Origin: JAAXGI01 sp965206975
Lineage (GTDB): Bacteria > Gemmatimonadota > Gemmatimonadetes > Longimicrobiales > Gaopeijiaceae
Reading direction: 5' to 3'
Length of the DNA stretch: 64,000 nucleotides
Assembly (NCBI GenBank): GCA_965206975.1
Contig: OZ242253.1
Location: 2,108,001 to 2,172,000 of the forward strand
The position numbers and the translations under genes are program-made. Below are positions 43,603 through 53,076 of the stretch, in pieces. Position 1 is the first letter of the stretch; each line of letters opens with the position of its first letter. The notes beneath the pieces were generated by a model that had not been told where the DNA came from, searched no databases, and saw only the letters and a program-made list of their open reading frames with translations.

Positions 43603-44094
43603 ATGCGACACGTCATCTCCATCCTCCTCCAGAACGAGAGCGGGGCGCTCGCGCGCGTCGCCTCGATGTTCGCGACCCGCGGCTTCAACATCGAATCGCT
43701 GAATGTGGCCCCGACCGAGGACGAATCCGTCTCTCGCCTGACGCTCGTCACAAAGGGCACGGAGGATGTGGTCGCCCAGATTAACAAGCAGCTCGCGAAG
43801 CTGATCGACGTGGTCGCGATCGCCGACCGGACGGGGACGGATCACATCGAGAGGGAGCTCGGCATCTTCAAGGTGTCGGTGGATCCCGTCGCAACGGAGC
43901 TCTTCGAGGCATTCATGGCAGAGAGGGGGGGGCATCTCCTCGACCAGGACTCCGAACACGCCATCGTCGAGGTGACGGGGAATGAGAGGGAGGTTGACGC
44001 CTTCCTCGACGAACTCCCCCCCGGGGTGGCCGTCCGCTCCCTCGTCCGAAGCGGACCGCTCGTTACCGCGCGCGGCGCGGCCGCCCTCACCTAG
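43603..44094 (+). CDS. ilvN: Acetolactate synthase, small (regulatory) subunit
   Basis: 163 residues, standard length. N-terminal ACT domain (MRHVISILLQNESGALARVA, SMFATRGFNIESLNV) binds the feedback inhibitor valine. The C-terminal ALS_ss_C domain (ELGIFKVSVDP, FMAERGGHLLDQDSEHAIVE) contacts the catalytic subunit. Complete. Unusually it is transcribed away from ilvB instead of following it. Confidence 0.93.
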   Translation: MRHVISILLQNESGALARVASMFATRGFNIESLNVAPTEDESVSRLTLVTKGTEDVVAQINKQLAKLIDVVAIADRTGTDHIERELGIFKVSVDPVATELFEAFMAERGGHLLDQDSEHAIVEVTGNEREVDAFLDELPPGVAVRSLVRSGPLVTARGAAALT

Positions 44095-44162
44095 CGGCCG
44101 GGGGGCCTGTCAGGGGGCCTCCTCACGGGATCAACCCGACGCCGGGGCGCCGGGCCGGCGGC

Positions 44163-45604
44163 TCACCTCGGGAGGATCGAGGCGGGGAAGGAGACGACGC
44201 TCTCGTTTCCGTCCCGACCGACCGCCGCGACCCCGAAGAGATAGTTGTCGATGACGAGATCGGTGAGGGTGAACGTCGTGACGTCCCCGACCCAGCGCGA
44301 CCACCGCCACTGGGCGTCCGTCGTCCACCGCCAGTACACCTTGTAGCCAGCGAGGTCGGGATCGTCGACCGGGTCCCACGCGAGCGTCGTGCTCGGCCCC
44401 ACGGCGCCCCCGATCCTCAACATTCTCCGGCGCGGGCGGCGCCCAGGCGAGCGCGGCGAGGACGGTCGCGTTCAGCGAGCTCATCTTCGCGGCGAAGCGG
44501 AAGTCGACGCCCTGGATCACGTCCCCGTACGCGATCCCGTTCTCCACGCGAACGTCCTGATGCTGGCGCTCGTACTGCTCGTGCGTCTCCATGATACGCA
44601 CGGCCGGGAAGCCCGCGTCATTGAAGGGGCGATGGTGGCCCCCGCGCCCGAAGCGGTCGAGCCGGTAGATCATCATCGCGTCGAGGTTCGGGAAGTAGAG
44701 ATCCGCAATCCGGTCGACGAATCGCGCAATCTGCCGCGAGGGGCCGTCCACCTCGCCCCCGTTCGTCCGGTAGCTCCACGAGTCGGACTGGTACTCGGGG
44801 AGCGGCGTCGGCTCGGAGAAGACGCGGAAGGTCGAATTGTCGATCACGCCGTCGATCCCCTCGATGTTCCCGATCATGTCGTTGTTGAGCACCGCAGCGA
44901 TCTCCCACCCATCCTCCCGCGCGACCACCGCCATGTGCTGGCCGCCCCAGAGCCCCTGCTCCTCCCCCGAGAGACCGACGAAGACGACGCTCGACGGGAA
45001 GCGGTGCTCGGAGAGGACGCGGGCCGCCTCGATCGTCCCGGCCATACCGGAGGCGTTGTCGTTCGCGCCCGGGGAATCCGACTCCCCGTCCGTGGTGTCG
45101 GAGGGCCGGGAGTCGATGTCCCCCGGACATGATGACGTAGCGGTTCGGGTGGACGCTCCCGCGGAGGACGGCGAGGACATTCACGATGTCCACGTCCCGC
45201 GGGATCCGGCCACTCTCCGCCGCGAGTACCTGGTTGCGCTGGTAGGATACCTCGAGACACCCCCCGCACGCCCGGCTGATCTCGTCGAACTCCGCCTTGA
45301 TCCAGCGCCGCGCGGCCCCGATCCCTCGCGTATCGGAGATGGTGTCGGAGAAGGTGTTCCGTGTCCCGAAGCCGGCGAGTGTGCGGATGTCCGCCTCGAC
45401 TCGCCCAGGAGAGGCCGCGACCGCGATTTCGTGCAGCCGGGCGTCGAGCGCGGGCGGGACCTCGGGGAGGCTCCCCTGCGCCTGCCCCGAGAGGGGGAGG
45501 GCGCCGGGGCCCGCGAGGACGACGACGGCAGCAGCAGCCGGGCCGAGCCCTCGGATCCCTCGAACGCCTCCACCACGGCCCACCCAACCTGTCTGACCCC
45601 TCAC
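44163..45604 (-). pseudogene. Secreted M28-family zinc peptidase with C-terminal Fn3-like domain, two frameshifts
   Basis: From the GTG at 45604: signal peptide, then a PA-lid-like N part (TLAGFGTRNTFSDT, IGAARRWIKAEFDEI). At about 45130 the Zn-ligand region MSGGH is followed in another frame by DSRPSDTTDG, as if AT were deleted from a CATATCGAC. The second frame carries DSPGANDNASGMAG, LSGEEQGLWGGQHM, LNNDMIGN and HHRPFND, the M28 metal sites. At about 44412 one extra base moves to a third frame encoding IGGAVGPSTTLAWDPVDDPD and an Fn3-like tail ending at 44163. Function lost as read, or two indel errors. Confidence 0.8.
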
Positions 45605-45685
45605 GAGCCTGCCCCCCGATCGGAAGTGTTTCGGTTCCCTCGCCGATGAAGCTCGCCGGCGGAGCGGCCGGATGCCTACCGCCTT

Positions 45686-46555
45686 CTACATCCCCCCGCT
45701 CAGCTCCTCGTACACGGCCGTCAGGAAGCGCTCCGGATCTCCCCACTTCGCCTCGAACTCCCTCGTCGACCCCGCCTCCATGACCTCGTCGAAGCTCGCC
45801 CCGTCCGCCACGAGCGCGGAGACGCGGTCCTTCACCGTCATGACCATGTCCCGAAACTCCACGATGTCCTCGCGGCTCGACACGACCCCGTGCCCGGGGA
45901 TGTACTGGGTATCCGGCCCCCCGAGCCCTGCCAGCATCGCCAGGGCACCGATCGTCCCGTCGAGCGAGCCCCCATTCCCCAGATCGATGACCGGGAAGGC
46001 CACGGTACGGAACACGTCTCCCACGGCGACGACGTCATCGTCCCGGAAGTGGATGAAGCTGTCCCCGTCCGTGTGGCCCGGAGGGAGGGGAGCCACGTAC
46101 ACCTCGTCGCCGTTCAGATGGATCGTGATGGCGCCGCTGTAGGTGAGGACCGGGAGCGCGTCCGCCGGCGACTGCTCGGCGAGCCTCACCCGGACCTCGT
46201 CCCTCGCGAGGATCAGGAGCCCCATCCGGCCCAGGTTCTCATTGCCGCCCGTGTGGTCCCCGTGCACGTGGCTGTTGATCACAAAGCGGATCTCCGCATC
46301 CGAGATCTCCCGGATGGCGGCGAGGATCCGGTCCGTGAGGGGGGCGAACTGATCGTCCACCATCACGATCCCGTCCTCGCCGACGGTGATCACGATGTTC
46401 CCGCCCCGCCCCTCGAGGTAGTAGATGCCCCCGGTCACGGGGTGTGCGACGATCTGGACGTCGTCGAAGTTCTGCTGGGCAAGAGCGCCGGTCGGAAGGA
46501 GGGCGCCGAGCGTAAGTGCCAGGACCAGGGGACCGGGGACGGAGCGCATCTTCAT
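45686..46555 (-). CDS. Secreted metallo-beta-lactamase-fold hydrolase
   Basis: 289 residues from the ATG at 46555, after GGGAGA. Signal peptide (LVLALTLGALLPTGALA). The zinc motif is NSHVHGDHTGGN (H-x-H-x-D-H), with later ligands in LPPGHTDGDSF, VGDVFR and IPGHG. It resembles quinoprotein-relay/SoxH-like subclass proteins and class-B-lactamase-like hydrolases; the substrate cannot be named. Complete. Confidence 0.85.
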   Translation of the reverse strand: MKMRSVPGPLVLALTLGALLPTGALAQQNFDDVQIVAHPVTGGIYYLEGRGGNIVITVGEDGIVMVDDQFAPLTDRILAAIREISDAEIRFVINSHVHGDHTGGNENLGRMGLLILARDEVRVRLAEQSPADALPVLTYSGAITIHLNGDEVYVAPLPPGHTDGDSFIHFRDDDVVAVGDVFRTVAFPVIDLGNGGSLDGTIGALAMLAGLGGPDTQYIPGHGVVSSREDIVEFRDMVMTVKDRVSALVADGASFDEVMEAGSTREFEAKWGDPERFLTAVYEELSGGM

Positions 46556-46729
46556 GATCGTCTCCCACGTGTGTGAAGTCAGACTCGTGCACGGAGTAAC
46601 AGGCACGGCGTAAAGATATGCCGCCGTCCCCGCCTCGTCACGAAGCCCGGCGGTCGGAGGCTCCGCGCGCCAGGGCGTGCGGCCGGAGTCAGGATCTCGA
46701 CGTCGCTTCAGGGTGCGGAGCGCGGCGCT

Positions 46730-47125
46730 TCAGCAGCCACAAGCCGTCCGGGTACCGGGCTGCCCTTTCTCGCCAGCGGTGGCATACCCGTCGCGCTTCC
46801 ACCAGTCGAGCCCACCGATCAACTCGCGGACGTCGAAGCCGAGGGAAAGGAGCTTCAGCGCGGTCTTCGTCGAGGCGTTGCATCCGATGCCGTCGCAGTA
46901 GCAGGCGTAGATCTTCGACTTGTCAAGCGACTCTGTCCAGTCAGCGGAGAGTCCCCTGTGGGGGAGATTGAGGGAGCCCGGGATGTGTTCCTCAGCGTAC
47001 GCCTCGGCTGAGCGGCCGTCGACCACGACCATGGGCTCGTCGTTGTCCATGGCCACCTGAAGGTCCCACGAGTCGATTTCGTACGCGAGCTTGCGTTGGT
47101 AGTGGTTCAACTGCTCGATGTTCAT
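46730..47125 (-). CDS. Rhodanese-like domain protein
   Basis: 131 residues from the ATG at 47125, after GAAGGGAT. Single rhodanese domain: VVVDGRSAEAYAEEHIPGSL, NLPHRG, then the active-site loop YCDGIGCNAS (first Cys is the likely sulfur carrier), and LLSLGFDVRELIGGLDWW. No signal peptide, cytoplasmic. It would carry or transfer sulfane sulfur; the partner is unknown. The C terminus ends in CGC. Confidence 0.8.
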   Translation of the reverse strand: MNIEQLNHYQRKLAYEIDSWDLQVAMDNDEPMVVVDGRSAEAYAEEHIPGSLNLPHRGLSADWTESLDKSKIYACYCDGIGCNASTKTALKLLSLGFDVRELIGGLDWWKRDGYATAGEKGQPGTRTACGC

Positions 47126-47184
47126 GGCAGATCCCTTCTCCCGACACGTACGTGATCCCATTCGAGGTCCGGCCGCCGTGCCAA

Positions 47185-47420
47185 CCCCGCCGGCCCATTA
47201 CCCCCCGCGGCAAGCCGGTTCCGACCACGTGACGACGCGTAGCCGTCCACGCACTGCAGCGGCGTGGTGGCGCGACGAGCCCATCGCCTCCGGGAGGGTT
47301 GGGAACACGCCCTCCGTCCCGGCCCCGAATTCCGGTCGCTGCGTCCGGCCGGAACACAGCACCCCCCCTTGATCTCGGGAGTGCTGCGGCTCCCCGTCGA
47401 ATCCAGGCACTCTCTTCGGC
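47185..47420. repeat. Dispersed 236-bp repeat, copy 1
   Basis: Same orientation as 50686-50923 and roughly 80 percent alike by eye. Shared blocks include GGCAAGCCGGTTCCGA, CACGCACTGCAGCGGCGTGG and GATCTCGGGAGT. No convincing coding frame. The two copies bracket IS256 copy B and the VCBS gene. Confidence 0.7.
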
Positions 47421-47521
47421 AGAGCGCGCAGGACGCTCGCACGGTGGAAGTTCGAGTCCTTCGTGACAACTGGTCAGATCGCGAGCTCCGGCGTACTCCC
47501 GGATCGCGGCGTCGGTCGCTC

Positions 47522-47555
47522 GGGCAAGTCCACCGTCCCGGCGGTGGACTTGCCC
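47522..47555. terminator. Perfect 14-bp hairpin, orphan
   Basis: GGGCAAGTCCACCG and CGGTGGACTTGCCC flank a TCCCGG loop. No T-tract, and no gene ends close to it. The rest of 47421-47632 holds no gene that I can support. Confidence 0.45.
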
Positions 47556-47640
47556 CGGACACACATCTAGCGGACTCACTGTGCGGGCAGGTGCAAGCGA
47601 CCGGCGACCCCACTCTCTGGATTCTACGCTGGCGGGCTCG

Positions 47641-49097
47641 GAAGCTGTCCCAACCGTAGTTGAAGGTTCCTGAAAGGGGAGAAAGAAAAGTGGTGGCCCC
47701 GGGGGTCCCGGGCCGATAGGCTCGGGTAGGCAAAAACCCCAACACGGAGCCACCACGATGAAGAGAACGTACGAGGCAAGGGATCGGGCGGACAAGCGCG
47801 CGATCAGGGAGTTCCTGAAGCGGGAGGGGCAGTTTCTGCTTCCGCTGCTTGAGCTCGTGGAGCAGACGGAGGTCGCGATCGACGAAGTCATCCAGGTGAT
47901 GGGACGAGCGACGATCGAAGCGGTGCTGGAGATGAGCGCCGAGGGTGTGGCAGGCGTGAAGCAGGCAGGTCGGTCACGAGCGGAAGACGACACGGCGTGG
48001 TATGGCCGGCAGGGTGGTGTGGTTTACCTGTCGGACCGGAAGGTGCGTGTGGAGCGGCCACGGCTCAGGCGCCGGGGCGCCGGGGAGGGTGGCGAGGTCG
48101 AGGTGCCGGCGTACGCAGCGATGCGGAGACCGGGCGCCGTGGCGGATCGGATGCTCGAGGTCCTGATGGCGGGGGTGAGCACGCGGAAGTACGGCCGTGT
48201 GATCGGTGAGATGGCCGACACGGTCGGGGTGAGCAAGTCGGCGGTGAGCCGTGAGACGGTCGAGGCCTCTGAGCGCGTGCTGAAGGAGCTGATGGAGCGC
48301 CGGCTGGATGCGTGGGACCTCCTGGTGATCTACCTGGACGGGATCCGGATGGGCTCGCACCACGTGCTTGCTGCGGTAGGCGTGGACTCAGACGGAAAGA
48401 AGCACGTGCTGGGCGTGAGGGAAGGAGCGAGTGAGAACGCCGAGGTGACCAGCGCGCTCCTAGAGGATCTGGTCGAGCGCGGCCTGGACCCGGGCAGGCG
48501 GCGGCTGTTCGTGATCGATGGCTCGAAAGCGCTCAGGAAGGCGATCGAGAAGGTGTTCGGCCAACGTCACCCCATCCAGCGCTGCCGCAACCACAAGCTC
48601 CGCAACGTGCTGGGTCATCTGCCGAAGGATCAGCATCCTCAGGTGAAGGCGGCGTTCCGGGCGGCGATGAAGCTGGACGCGAAGCAGGGCGAGCAGAAGC
48701 TCGAGCAGCTCGCCCGATGGCTCGAGCGCGACCACCCCTCGGCCTCGGCCAGCCTGCGCGAAGGCCTCAGCGAGATGTTCACGATCAACCGGCTCGGCCT
48801 CCCGCCGCGGCTGAGGAAGTGCCTGGGCTCGACCAACCTGATCGACAGCACCCACTCGGGCGTAAGACGGAAGACCCGCAGGGTGACCAACTGGAAGAAC
48901 GGAGCGATGGCCTTGCGCTGGGCCGCGGCCTCGTTCGTGGAGACCGAGAAGAGCTACCGGAGGATCATCGGCTACGACCAGCTCTGGATGCTCAGGGCCC
49001 ACCTCGACGACCATGAACCGGTTGCCGAAATGAGAAAGGCAGGCTAACCAAGAGACTCTCCGGAGCCACCACCTTCAACTGTCAGCGGGACACCATC
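47641..49097 (+). mobile_element. IS256-type insertion sequence, copy B (complete)
   Basis: 1457 bp, same ends and length as 11014-12470. Flanked by its own 8-bp target duplication CGGGCTCG (47633-47640 and 49098-49105), which differs from that of copy A, so the two inserted independently. Confidence 0.92.
47758..49047 (+). CDS. IS256-family transposase, copy B
   Basis: 429 residues, identical to the protein at 11131-12420 throughout, including Asp in the STNLIDS motif. The absence of any difference between copies argues for very recent transposition. Intact and possibly active. Confidence 0.92.
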   Translation: MKRTYEARDRADKRAIREFLKREGQFLLPLLELVEQTEVAIDEVIQVMGRATIEAVLEMSAEGVAGVKQAGRSRAEDDTAWYGRQGGVVYLSDRKVRVERPRLRRRGAGEGGEVEVPAYAAMRRPGAVADRMLEVLMAGVSTRKYGRVIGEMADTVGVSKSAVSRETVEASERVLKELMERRLDAWDLLVIYLDGIRMGSHHVLAAVGVDSDGKKHVLGVREGASENAEVTSALLEDLVERGLDPGRRRLFVIDGSKALRKAIEKVFGQRHPIQRCRNHKLRNVLGHLPKDQHPQVKAAFRAAMKLDAKQGEQKLEQLARWLERDHPSASASLREGLSEMFTINRLGLPPRLRKCLGSTNLIDSTHSGVRRKTRRVTNWKNGAMALRWAAASFVETEKSYRRIIGYDQLWMLRAHLDDHEPVAEMRKAG

Positions 49098-49309
49098 CGG
49101 GCTCGGGCCTTCTCCTCGACCAATCTGGGGAATCACGCCAAAGGTTGCCCAAGGACAACCATGAGATCAAACCACCTCTGGGACGGGCGGACGTACATGA
49201 CGGCGCGAACCGGTCTCTATCGAATCCGAGCCATCGCCGGGGGACCGACCCCCTACGCCCTCCAGGCGGCGTAGGGAGTCCGGGGGTATGGGCGGGGCCA
49301 TCCCCCCAC

Positions 49310-50524
49310 TTACATCGAGTTCTCGAACCAGACCACCCGGTCGGTACCAGCGCTGCCTGTCAGTACATCGAGATCGCCGTCCCCGTCGAGGTCGTGCGCC
49401 TCGGTGCTCGAAGTGGCCACGCCCCCTACGTCCAACGGAATCCGCTCCCACTGGCCCGAGACCGGAAGGTATCGATAGATGACCAGCGTACCTCCACCTG
49501 CTCGCCCGCCTCCGACCACCTCGTCGTAGCCGTCACCGTTCAAATCTGCGGCGACGAGACCGTGCCCACTCTCGAACTCGGCGGCGATGACCTCGCGGGA
49601 CCAGAGGTCCGTTTCAGAGGAGCCGGGTCGGTAGATCACCGCGTCGGTGCCGTGCCACGGATCGATCGTAGCGACGATTCGCTCGCCTCCCAGGGTGCCG
49701 AGAGCCACTTCGCTCGAACCACGATTCGGGCGTGCGGCCACCAGACCCGCCCCGATGTGTCGGGGCTGGGTCCCAAGCCCCGGCTGGAAGAGCATGACCC
49801 CTGCGATGCTGGCCGTGAGAATGTCCTCGATATCATCACCATCCCAGTCGACGACCATGATCCCGTGCGCGACTTCCAAACGCGAGTCGTCGAGCACCTG
49901 ACTCTCCCAGGCACCGGTCGGATCGGGGGGAATCCGATAGGCCGTCAACTGGGACGCTCCCAGGTACTCGGGGGCCTCGGCCCCGATCCCGACGATCGGC
50001 AAGACGAGCAGTTCTCTCGTCCCGTCGCCATCGATGTCACCCCATCGAAGGCGATGCGAGGCAGGAATGGCATCGATTCGACGTATCGTCCACTCCTGGT
50101 TCGAGGTGGGGTCTCCGGGGTTCTCCACCCAGGAAATCAGTCCTCCGCTGCGTGAATTCGAGAGCGCGAACTCACTGGCAATGGCCAGGTCCACGTCGCC
50201 GTCCGCATCGATGTCGTGGGCCGCCATGTGGATGTACTGCTCCGTAGCGCTCGTGATCTGGTATCGCTCCCAAGTGGGGCTCTTGAACCAGGCCACGTGT
50301 GCGTCTCCGGAGAGGGCCACGATATCTCTCATCCCGTCGTTGTCGACGTCGAAGGAGGTGGCGTAGGATCCACCCTCGAACTCGATCTCGTGCTTCGTGA
50401 AGGTTGGGAAGGCCTCCTCCCAGACCGCCTCCTCCGGCATCGGATCGGGTGCGCCCCCTCCGCATCCGGTGAAGGGAAGAAGAAGCGCCGCCAGGAACAA
50501 CCGGGGGACCCGGGTTGCGGACAT
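49310..50524 (-). CDS. FG-GAP/VCBS-repeat lipoprotein
   Basis: 404 residues from the ATG at 50524, after GGGAGGG; the longer frame to 50665 lacks a signal. Lipoprotein signal ends LLLPFTGC. The body is a beta-propeller of VCBS/FG-GAP repeats with calcium-binding loops DVDNDGMRD, DIDADGDVD, DIDGDGTRE, DWDGDDIED, DLNGDGYDE and DLDGDGDLD. Probably a surface or periplasmic binding protein. It lies between the two 236-bp repeats. Confidence 0.85.
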   Translation of the reverse strand: MSATRVPRLFLAALLLPFTGCGGGAPDPMPEEAVWEEAFPTFTKHEIEFEGGSYATSFDVDNDGMRDIVALSGDAHVAWFKSPTWERYQITSATEQYIHMAAHDIDADGDVDLAIASEFALSNSRSGGLISWVENPGDPTSNQEWTIRRIDAIPASHRLRWGDIDGDGTRELLVLPIVGIGAEAPEYLGASQLTAYRIPPDPTGAWESQVLDDSRLEVAHGIMVVDWDGDDIEDILTASIAGVMLFQPGLGTQPRHIGAGLVAARPNRGSSEVALGTLGGERIVATIDPWHGTDAVIYRPGSSETDLWSREVIAAEFESGHGLVAADLNGDGYDEVVGGGRAGGGTLVIYRYLPVSGQWERIPLDVGGVATSSTEAHDLDGDGDLDVLTGSAGTDRVVWFENSM

Positions 50525-50685
50525 GGTTGCCCTCCCGTTCTTGGAGAATCTGTGGTCTGTTCCGAGCCCCGTGCGCCGAAGGATCTGCGTGCGTGGAGCT
50601 CCGCCATCCTCCTCATAGGGTATATTCACGAATCGAGTGAAGCAAAGACGATCATCGCGGGTCACTCAGGCCCGTTGACCTATCC
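50525..50685. other. Intergenic region before the second repeat copy
   Basis: Upstream region of the VCBS gene. No gene or clear promoter that I can support. Confidence 0.4.
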
Positions 50686-50923
50686 CCCCGCCGGCCCACT
50701 GCCCCTCCCGGCAAGCCGGTTCCGATCACGCGATGACACGCTGCGTCCACGCACTGCAGCGGCGTGGCGTCGCGACGAGCCCATGCGCCCCCGAGAGGGC
50801 TGGGAACGCGCCCTCCATCCCGGCCCGGAATTCCGGTAGCCGTATCCGCCCGGAGCACAGCACCACCCCCGCGATCTCGGGAGTCGTGCGGCTCCCCGCC
50901 GGATCCAGGCCACTCTCTTCGGC
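50686..50923. repeat. Dispersed 236-bp repeat, copy 2
   Basis: Direct counterpart of 47185-47420 with small insertions and substitutions. From 50924 to the gene at 51080 the sequence is unrelated and holds nothing else that I recognise. Confidence 0.7.
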
Positions 50924-51079
50924 ATCTCAGCCACGCTCCCCCACGCTTCTGCTATTCGCGGGCGCACTGATTGGCGCGGCTCACCAACGCGACGTACTCT
51001 ACACAGGCCAGGGTATCGGATGTCATGGACCACCGAGGCCCGGTGATCGCGCGTCGGGCCCTTCTTCTGGGAGGAGCAG

Positions 51080-51862
51080 ATGGAAGTCGATCGCAGAGCT
51101 TTCTTGGCTTCGCTGGGCACCGGGGCCCTGGGGTTCATGGACGCGGAGGACAAGGCGGAAGCGCTCGAGCACTACATGATGGATCGGCTCGAGGACCCCA
51201 AGACGCCGGCAGAGTCGGCCGAAGGGGACGAGAGCCAGCAGGACGCTCAGCCCCGCGGCACGGGCAACCTGCTGCTCCCCAGAAGCACGCCGCTCGAGCC
51301 CATGCCGGAGAGACCCACCTTCCTCGACTTCTTCCGACTGCGGCTGTCAGGCAGCAACCATTGCCTCCAGAGCGCCACACATGCGCTAGAGACGGGCCAG
51401 CCAGAACGCACGGTGATGGCTTGCCTTCTGCATGATGGGGTTCAGGGGCTGATCAAAGCTGACCATGGCTGGTGGGGTGCCCAGCTTTATGAGCCCTACG
51501 TCGACGAGCGGATTAGCTGGGGGATCCGATACCACGGGGCCCTCCGTTTTTACCCCGATGACTCCGTGGGGTACGACTACCCGTTCGATCTATACAACCG
51601 GATTTTTGGCGAGGACTACGTGCCGCCCGACTATATCCGGCAGGCCTACGAATACGCCCGCAACCATCGGTGGTACATGGAGTCTCGCCTCGTGACGGTG
51701 AACGATCTGTACGCCTTCGAGGAGGGCGTGGAGCTCACGATCGATCCGTTCGTAGACATCATCGGACGAAACTTCAAGAATCCGCCGGAAGGCCTGGGCT
51801 ACGACAACAGTCCATCCGCCCATATGTGGCGTACGATCGCGAATCCGGACCAGCCTCTCTGA
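51080..51862 (+). CDS. HD-domain protein, PhnZ/MIOX-like, with Tat-type N terminus
   Basis: 260 residues, ATG at 51080 after GGAGGAGCAG. The N terminus (VDRRAFLASLGTGALGF) resembles a twin-arginine signal. The core has the HD order: H in SNHCLQSATH, CLLHDGVQG (HD pair), H in KADHGWWGAQLYEPYV and H in IRYHGALRFYP. The spacing recalls the mixed-valent di-iron oxygenases PhnZ and myo-inositol oxygenase more than phosphodiesterases; this is by motif only. The gene after it starts inside or next to its 3' end on the same strand. Confidence 0.6.
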   Translation: MEVDRRAFLASLGTGALGFMDAEDKAEALEHYMMDRLEDPKTPAESAEGDESQQDAQPRGTGNLLLPRSTPLEPMPERPTFLDFFRLRLSGSNHCLQSATHALETGQPERTVMACLLHDGVQGLIKADHGWWGAQLYEPYVDERISWGIRYHGALRFYPDDSVGYDYPFDLYNRIFGEDYVPPDYIRQAYEYARNHRWYMESRLVTVNDLYAFEEGVELTIDPFVDIIGRNFKNPPEGLGYDNSPSAHMWRTIANPDQPL

Positions 51863-53076
51863 GGGTTGCCGGCGGCCGTGGGGCAGCTACCTCCGTCGTA
51901 CTCGTAGCTGCGTGGGCTCTGGCGCTAGCCACGCGGGCATCCCTCTTCGCCCAGGACGCCCCGGAGGAATGGCGCGAGCTCCTTGAAAGGGTGGTGCCCG
52001 AAGCCGACCGCTTCGCGGATCGGACCGGTCAGCCCCCTGTCTTCGAAGCCTACCGCAGAGACCCCCTCACTGGGAGCGAAGCGCTCGTCGGCTACGCCTT
52101 CCTCACCTCCGACCTGCCGCCTGAGCAGAAGGGGTTCGACGGTCCCATCGAGGTGCTTGTCGGGATGGACCTCGACGGCAGGCTCACCGGCATCGTAGTG
52201 ACCCGCTACAACGAATCACTCCGAAGAAGCCGGGGTGATTTCCTCGCCGCGAGAGGATTTCAAGACCAGTTCAGCGGGAAGAGCATCGTCGACGCATTCC
52301 AGGTGCGTCGGGACGTGGACGGTATCACCGGAGCTACGATCACGGTTGACGCGATGTCCCGGGGGATCCGGAATGCGGCCCGGGAAGTCGCCGTCGCGTA
52401 CCGTCTCGGATCGGTGGCCACGGCTTCGGAAGCGCCACTCTTGGACCCCGTCTCCGTCGGGTTGGATGAACTCGACCGGCTGTCCTGGGCGCAGATGCTC
52501 CTGCGGGGGATCGTGCAGCAGATCCTCGTCCTGGACGATGGGCAGACCACCGTCGATCTGACGTTGGTCTACCTCCGCGACGAGGCGGTCGCGACGATGT
52601 TGATGGGCCCGGCACTGTTCGCGGAGGTGCTCGACCGGGCGGGGCCTCTGGCTCAGGAGCGCCATCTCGTCCTGGCCGGTGTGGACGGACCTTCAGCGGG
52701 GGGCCTCAACCTTGGCCGGCTCTCGGTCGTGCAAGCCGGCGACACGGTGAGACTCGCGCCGGAGGAAGTTCTCCTGTTTGGACCGCCTCGGGAGGGGAAG
52801 CTGGACGGTCAGGTTCGGTTCGTGAGGGTTCTATTGTTCGACCGATCCGTGGACATGGCGCGACCGTTCACCTTCGATCTGGACCTCCTTCCCGCCCTGA
52901 GTCACTTTTCCGCGGAGTACGCTGGTGAAAGGCAGGTGGACCCGAGTCCGGGGGAGACCGAGGAAGAGGCACCTATCCCACGATCACCCATTGGACCAGC
53001 CTGGACACGCGTAGCGGCCGTCCTCGTCCTCCTCTCGCTGGCTGCTGTTGCGCTTTCGGGCAGGCGGGTCCGGTAG
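51826..53076 (+). CDS. Membrane-anchored FMN-binding (NosR/RnfG-type) protein
   Basis: About 416 residues if started at GTG 51826, which overlaps the HD gene by 37 nt; no ATG lies near, so the start is uncertain (a start near 51859 is possible). N-terminal hydrophobic segment (SVVLVAAWALALA), then an FMN_bind domain with VDGITGATIT, whose last Thr would bind FMN covalently. A long soluble part follows, then one C-terminal helix (VAAVLVLLSLAAVAL). NosR proteins go on with more helices and iron-sulfur domains, absent here, so it is a short relative or a truncated form. Likely coupled with the HD gene. Confidence 0.65.
   Translation: MAYDRESGPASLRVAGGRGAATSVVLVAAWALALATRASLFAQDAPEEWRELLERVVPEADRFADRTGQPPVFEAYRRDPLTGSEALVGYAFLTSDLPPEQKGFDGPIEVLVGMDLDGRLTGIVVTRYNESLRRSRGDFLAARGFQDQFSGKSIVDAFQVRRDVDGITGATITVDAMSRGIRNAAREVAVAYRLGSVATASEAPLLDPVSVGLDELDRLSWAQMLLRGIVQQILVLDDGQTTVDLTLVYLRDEAVATMLMGPALFAEVLDRAGPLAQERHLVLAGVDGPSAGGLNLGRLSVVQAGDTVRLAPEEVLLFGPPREGKLDGQVRFVRVLLFDRSVDMARPFTFDLDLLPALSHFSAEYAGERQVDPSPGETEEEAPIPRSPIGPAWTRVAAVLVLLSLAAVALSGRRVR

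Noticed and set aside
47440..47475. Possible tRNA T-arm (GTTCGAGTCC context) and attachment site
   Set aside because: The T-stem has a mismatch and no acceptor, anticodon or D-arm can be paired upstream, so it is not a tRNA and I cannot support an att site.
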